The translations under genes were made by a program, and so were the position numbers. A DNA stretch of 24,248 nt. It comes from Prevotella sp. UBA1705 (lineage in GTDB: Bacteria > Bacteroidota > Bacteroidia > Bacteroidales > Bacteroidaceae). Below are positions 21,558 through 24,248 of this stretch, in pieces (position 1 is the first letter of the stretch; every line of letters begins with the position of its first letter). The notes below the pieces were generated by a model, which saw only the letters and a program-made list of their open reading frames with translations, did no database searches and was not told where the DNA came from. The DNA lies in the NCBI GenBank assembly GCA_002317385.1, contig DCJH01000024.1:1-24248 (forward strand), written 5' to 3'.

Positions 21558-23492
21558 TCAGGCCTGGTCGGTAGCCGTGATGGGCGCCTTGACGATGCGC
21601 TTCTCTATATACGACACCATATTGCTGTTGGTCTGCCTAATGACCCGGAGGTCGCGCAGGAGCCTCAACCTGTAGCGCCACATACGAAGGTAGAAGAAGA
21701 TGCCCAGCGGCAGCACCACGGCGGCCATCACGTTGAGCCACTTACGCTCGAAGGGGCGTGTGTGGGCCTTGACGGCCATAATGGGATACTGATTGATATA
21801 GTGCAGCACCTGCTTATCGCGCGTGTTCGACAGGTCGTCGATGGTTTTCTCCAGAATTCCGCTAATGCGTTCTATCTCATGGTCTGGCCGATACTTGAAG
21901 AACACCTTGACCACATTGGGCGGAGACACCAGGTTATGATCGCGCGAATAGCGGGTCACCTCATGGTTGATGTCCAGCAGCGTAGTGCCGTCTTGTGCAT
22001 ATCTCGGCTCGTCGATGATCACTTCCTTGCCGCTCACATGCCGCTTGGTTCGCAGTCCGAGTGCATGCATAAAGAAGTTGCGCCAGATATCAGCGTTGAA
22101 TACCATAGAATCGTTGCAGGCCTTATAGGTCACGAAGATGGCCACAGGGGTGAGTATCGCCGGCGCAAGGCCTTTGCCAAACCACACAGCCCAGTCGCCT
22201 TGGCGGGCCATACGGAATCCGGAGTTGTCGAGAATGTAGTAGACAATGAACACAAACACCGATATGATGACCGGAATACCCAGTCCACCCTTGCGGATAA
22301 TAGCGCCCAAGGGTGCTCCGATGAAGAAAAAGATGAGACACTGCAGGGCCAGCGTAAACTTGTTCACGGCCTCTATCTGGTGCTGTCGGATGATGCGCTC
22401 GTTGTCATTGGTTATCATGCTCTTGAATTCGAGGTCGTTCACCTCGCTCTGCACCTGCCCAAGGGCCATCGAATACATCTGCTGTTTCTGTTCCAGTTTC
22501 TGCTTATCCAGCAGTTTGTCGAAGTCGAGGCGCTCCGACATGCCACGTTTCACGGCCGCGAGCGAGTCGGGACGCTTCAGCACGGGCGTGGCATAGATGC
22601 CGTGCCTGGCATCGTTGTAGAATGCCCGACCTATGCTGTCAAAGGCGTGATTCAGCGAGTCGATGTCGCTGTAGATCTGCGACAGGCTCTTGCCTCGCGC
22701 GTTGTTCGAGAGCGACGAGGCATCGGTCATGCTGAAATCGCCATCGAAGTCGAGCACAATCTGCTTGGTAACAAACGACTCGCGGCGGTAGGGCACGGCA
22801 GCGCTGCCCGCAAACTGTTGCGACTGCATATTCTCAAACCACTCACCATTCCACAGACTCAGCAGCAGATGCTTCTTCTCTGCCGTAGACTGTAGCATGC
22901 CAGAATCAGCCAGGATGATGGCCGCGTCTTCGTAGCTCTGCGTCATCTTGTAGATCATGATGCCGTAAAGCTTACCCGTCTTCACGTTTTTCTTCTGCAC
23001 ATAGATATTGCAGTTGGGTATGCCGTCGTAGAAAATGCCTTCTGGAATCTCCAGTTCTGGACTCTTCTGCTTCATCGAGATGAGCAGCTGAGTAAGTTTC
23101 ATATTGGCCATCGGCCCCACATTGTTCTGGAAATAGAATGAGCCCAGACAAATCAAGACTGTGATGAAGATGAGCGAACGGAAGGTCTGCATCAGCGATA
23201 TGCCGGCTGCCTTGATGGCCGTGAGTTCCGAACTTTCGCCCAGATTGCCAAAAGCAATCAGCGAACTCAACAGGATAGCCAGCGGAAAAGCCTGTGGCAC
23301 AAGCATCAGCGCCATGTACCAGAAAAACTGCGCCATCACTTCCATCGACAGACCCTTACCGATGAGGTCGTCGATATATCGCCACAGAAACTGCATCATC
23401 AGCACAAATTGGCAGATGAAAAACGTTCCCACGAATAAGAGTCCGAATTGACGGGCTACAAATATGTCGAGTTTCTTGATTCGAAAGTTCAT
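21558..23492 (-). CDS. LptF/LptG family (YjgP/YjgQ) LPS export permease
   Basis: The 644-residue protein is longer than the enterobacterial subunits (about 360) but of a size usual in Bacteroidetes. N-terminal helices (about 15-38, 57-83, 103-122) include IKKLDIFVARQFGLLFVGTFF and the family loop GESSELTAIKAAGIS. A periplasmic region (about 130-365) follows, then helices at about 370-455 (LQCLIFFFIGAPLGAIIRKGGLGIPVII). A cytoplasmic-looking extension ends with a further helix near 590-610 and a basic tail. With LptB it would extract LPS or lipid A-linked glycan from the inner membrane. I cannot say whether it is LptF or LptG. It has its own promoter. Confidence 0.88.
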   Translation of the reverse strand: MNFRIKKLDIFVARQFGLLFVGTFFICQFVLMMQFLWRYIDDLIGKGLSMEVMAQFFWYMALMLVPQAFPLAILLSSLIAFGNLGESSELTAIKAAGISLMQTFRSLIFITVLICLGSFYFQNNVGPMANMKLTQLLISMKQKSPELEIPEGIFYDGIPNCNIYVQKKNVKTGKLYGIMIYKMTQSYEDAAIILADSGMLQSTAEKKHLLLSLWNGEWFENMQSQQFAGSAAVPYRRESFVTKQIVLDFDGDFSMTDASSLSNNARGKSLSQIYSDIDSLNHAFDSIGRAFYNDARHGIYATPVLKRPDSLAAVKRGMSERLDFDKLLDKQKLEQKQQMYSMALGQVQSEVNDLEFKSMITNDNERIIRQHQIEAVNKFTLALQCLIFFFIGAPLGAIIRKGGLGIPVIISVFVFIVYYILDNSGFRMARQGDWAVWFGKGLAPAILTPVAIFVTYKACNDSMVFNADIWRNFFMHALGLRTKRHVSGKEVIIDEPRYAQDGTTLLDINHEVTRYSRDHNLVSPPNVVKVFFKYRPDHEIERISGILEKTIDDLSNTRDKQVLHYINQYPIMAVKAHTRPFERKWLNVMAAVVLPLGIFFYLRMWRYRLRLLRDLRVIRQTNSNMVSYIEKRIVKAPITATDQA

Positions 23493-23549
23493 AAATGGTC
23501 TTCCTGCACAGTAGACACCGTGTTGGCATGCGCAGTTTCAACTAAAATG

Positions 23550-23557
23550 CAAAGTTA
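23550..23557 (-). promoter_or_regulatory. -7 element TAACTTTG for the LptF/G-type gene
   Basis: The complement of 23550-23557 reads TAACTTTG followed by CA, 57 nt upstream of the start codon at 23492. It probably also serves ribBA. Confidence 0.6.
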
Positions 23558-23615
23558 ATGGAAAATTATCAGAAACCGCTCATTTTACCTTATTTTATAT
23601 TCCACTTCACTCCAG

Positions 23616-23641
23616 GGAAGCCGGTCCGTCAGCCGCCTTCC
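23616..23641 (-). terminator. Hairpin after the START-like gene
   Basis: On the minus strand GGAAGGCGG pairs with CCGGCTTCC with one internal mismatch, about 25 nt after the stop. No T-run follows, so it is at most a weak or factor-dependent terminator. Confidence 0.3.
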
Positions 23642-23665
23642 CCACTCCATCCATGTTTCCGCGGC

Positions 23666-24064
23666 CTATACGCCGGTCTTATACTGCAGTCGGTCCAGGT
23701 CGTGATTCCACATATAGGTCATGTCGTCGATATCGTCGCTCTCAGAAAAATCCGTGATCAACAGCGCAAACTCATCGGTTACGCCAATCCTCGTCAAGGC
23801 AATCTCCGTGTAGGCATCCGCCTCATCCTCGTCTTCCCATCTGAATCTGATCGACCCGTTCCTCACCACCTCCAGCACATCGGCTCGTCGTGTCTCATAC
23901 TCCTGCCCCGGTTTGCCCCAGGTAAATACCAGCGTGTCGCCCTCAAGCTCCACCTGTTCCGCAATCCATTTGCTCAGGCCCTCCGGAGTAGAAATCAGTT
24001 TCCAGATAATCGCCTCCGTGCGTGACCGCAGTGCCCGCTCAATAGTTATCTTCTTTTTTCTCAT
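23666..24064 (-). CDS. START-like domain protein
   Basis: The 132-residue protein has the START/SRPBCC fold of the Bacteroidetes-specific START-like group. It opens with IERALRSRTEAIIWKLISTPEGLSKWIAEQVELEGD (the usual ...a....iw..ist..GL..W.a..v). The middle TRRADVLEVVRNGSIRFRWEDE and a closing acidic helix segment SESDDIDDMTYMWNHDLDRL follow. The function is unknown. I chose the ATG at 24064 (MRKKKITI) because the upstream in-frame start at 24091 lies inside the promoter. It is a single-gene unit upstream of the LptF/G-type gene. Confidence 0.85.
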   Translation of the reverse strand: MRKKKITIERALRSRTEAIIWKLISTPEGLSKWIAEQVELEGDTLVFTWGKPGQEYETRRADVLEVVRNGSIRFRWEDEDEADAYTEIALTRIGVTDEFALLITDFSESDDIDDMTYMWNHDLDRLQYKTGV

Positions 24065-24088
24065 TCGCGAAATGCTTTTAAAGCTCCA

Positions 24089-24096
24089 CAAAAGTA
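24089..24096 (-). promoter_or_regulatory. -7 element TACTTTTG for the START-like gene
   Basis: The complement of 24089-24096 reads TACTTTTG and ends 24 nt before the ATG at 24064. This placement supports the shorter start. Confidence 0.6.
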
Positions 24097-24168
24097 ATCA
24101 TTTCATATCTCTATATGCCTACAAATATAATAATTTTCCGATACAAACCACAATTTTCTCCCATTTTT

Positions 24169-24200
24169 TTTGGAGATACAGAAATAAAACTATACCTTTG
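24169..24200 (+). promoter_or_regulatory. tRNA promoter, TTTG-N20-TACCTTTG
   Basis: TTTG (24169-24172) and TACCTTTG (24193-24200) are exactly 20 nt apart, a full match to the Bacteroidetes consensus. The start site would be near 24207. The -7 region and the following CACTCGCT repeat, inverted, at the left window edge. Confidence 0.85.
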
Positions 24201-24233
24201 CACTCGCTTTCAAGCATGGAAGCTGAAAATGAT

Positions 24234-24248
24234 GGCGGGATAGCTCAG
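24234..24248 (+). tRNA. 5' end of a tRNA, cut by the window edge
   Basis: GGCGGGATAGCTCAG fits a tRNA start: seven acceptor-stem bases, then T8, A9, the D-stem GCTC and A14-G15. It lies 33 nt downstream of a consensus promoter. The amino acid cannot be told because the anticodon is outside the window. Confidence 0.7.

Overview
The window looks like a chromosomal segment of a Bacteroidales bacterium, most likely Prevotella or a close relative (inference). The evidence is the repeated promoter form TAnnTTTG (with TTTG or TTG about 18-20 nt upstream in the clearest cases), the near absence of Shine-Dalgarno sequences, a C10 (streptopain-like) secreted protease, the exbB-exbD-exbD-tonB-pstS-TPR gene order, and the lptF/G-ribBA-aspC neighbourhood. 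No phage, plasmid, IS transposase, CRISPR or rRNA was seen. Both window edges carry the same 19-bp promoter sequence in opposite orientation; the right one precedes the first 15 nt of a tRNA.

Left part (0.2-12.8 kb; GC-rich, mostly small operons and single genes). On the minus strand are a secreted C10 cysteine protease and a maltose-acetyltransferase-type enzyme. On the plus strand follow two back-to-back EamA/DMT transporters, a cluster of four small proteins typical of uncharacterised stress or housekeeping sets (DUF3052-like/YdeI fusion, PhnB-like VOC, AHSA1-like SRPBCC, DUF2200), a 5'-nucleotidase split into two overlapping genes with the C-terminal domain gene first, a sodium/solute symporter, a small lipoprotein, and a CDF metal transporter. 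The intergenic gaps here (2.04-2.74, 8.69-9.42, 10.86-11.29 and 12.84-13.21 kb) hold copies of a modular GC-rich hairpin repeat, called family A below. A second repeat, family B, lies just upstream of two transporter promoters.

Right part (13.2-24.1 kb; all minus strand; the genes at 13.2-20.1 kb look less GC-rich). A six-gene operon, read from 18.73 to 13.21 kb, encodes ExbB, two ExbD paralogues, TonB, a PstS-like lipoprotein and a periplasmic TPR protein: an energised inner-membrane complex with a substrate-binding-like and a scaffold-like partner. Upstream of it lie aspartate aminotransferase, the bifunctional riboflavin enzyme RibBA, an LptF/LptG-type LPS permease and a START-like protein. 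The two halves converge at about 12.85-13.2 kb, where the minus-strand operon ends at a good intrinsic terminator.

The most interesting material is intergenic: the modular family-A repeats with inverted and tandem copies, the MITE-like family-B element, a long inverted repeat at 6.87-6.94 kb, and the matching promoters at the window edges. Among the genes, the permuted split nucleotidase, the DUF3052-YdeI fusion and the Ton operon with PstS-like and TPR partners deserve attention. No database search was possible, so family names rest on recognised motifs.
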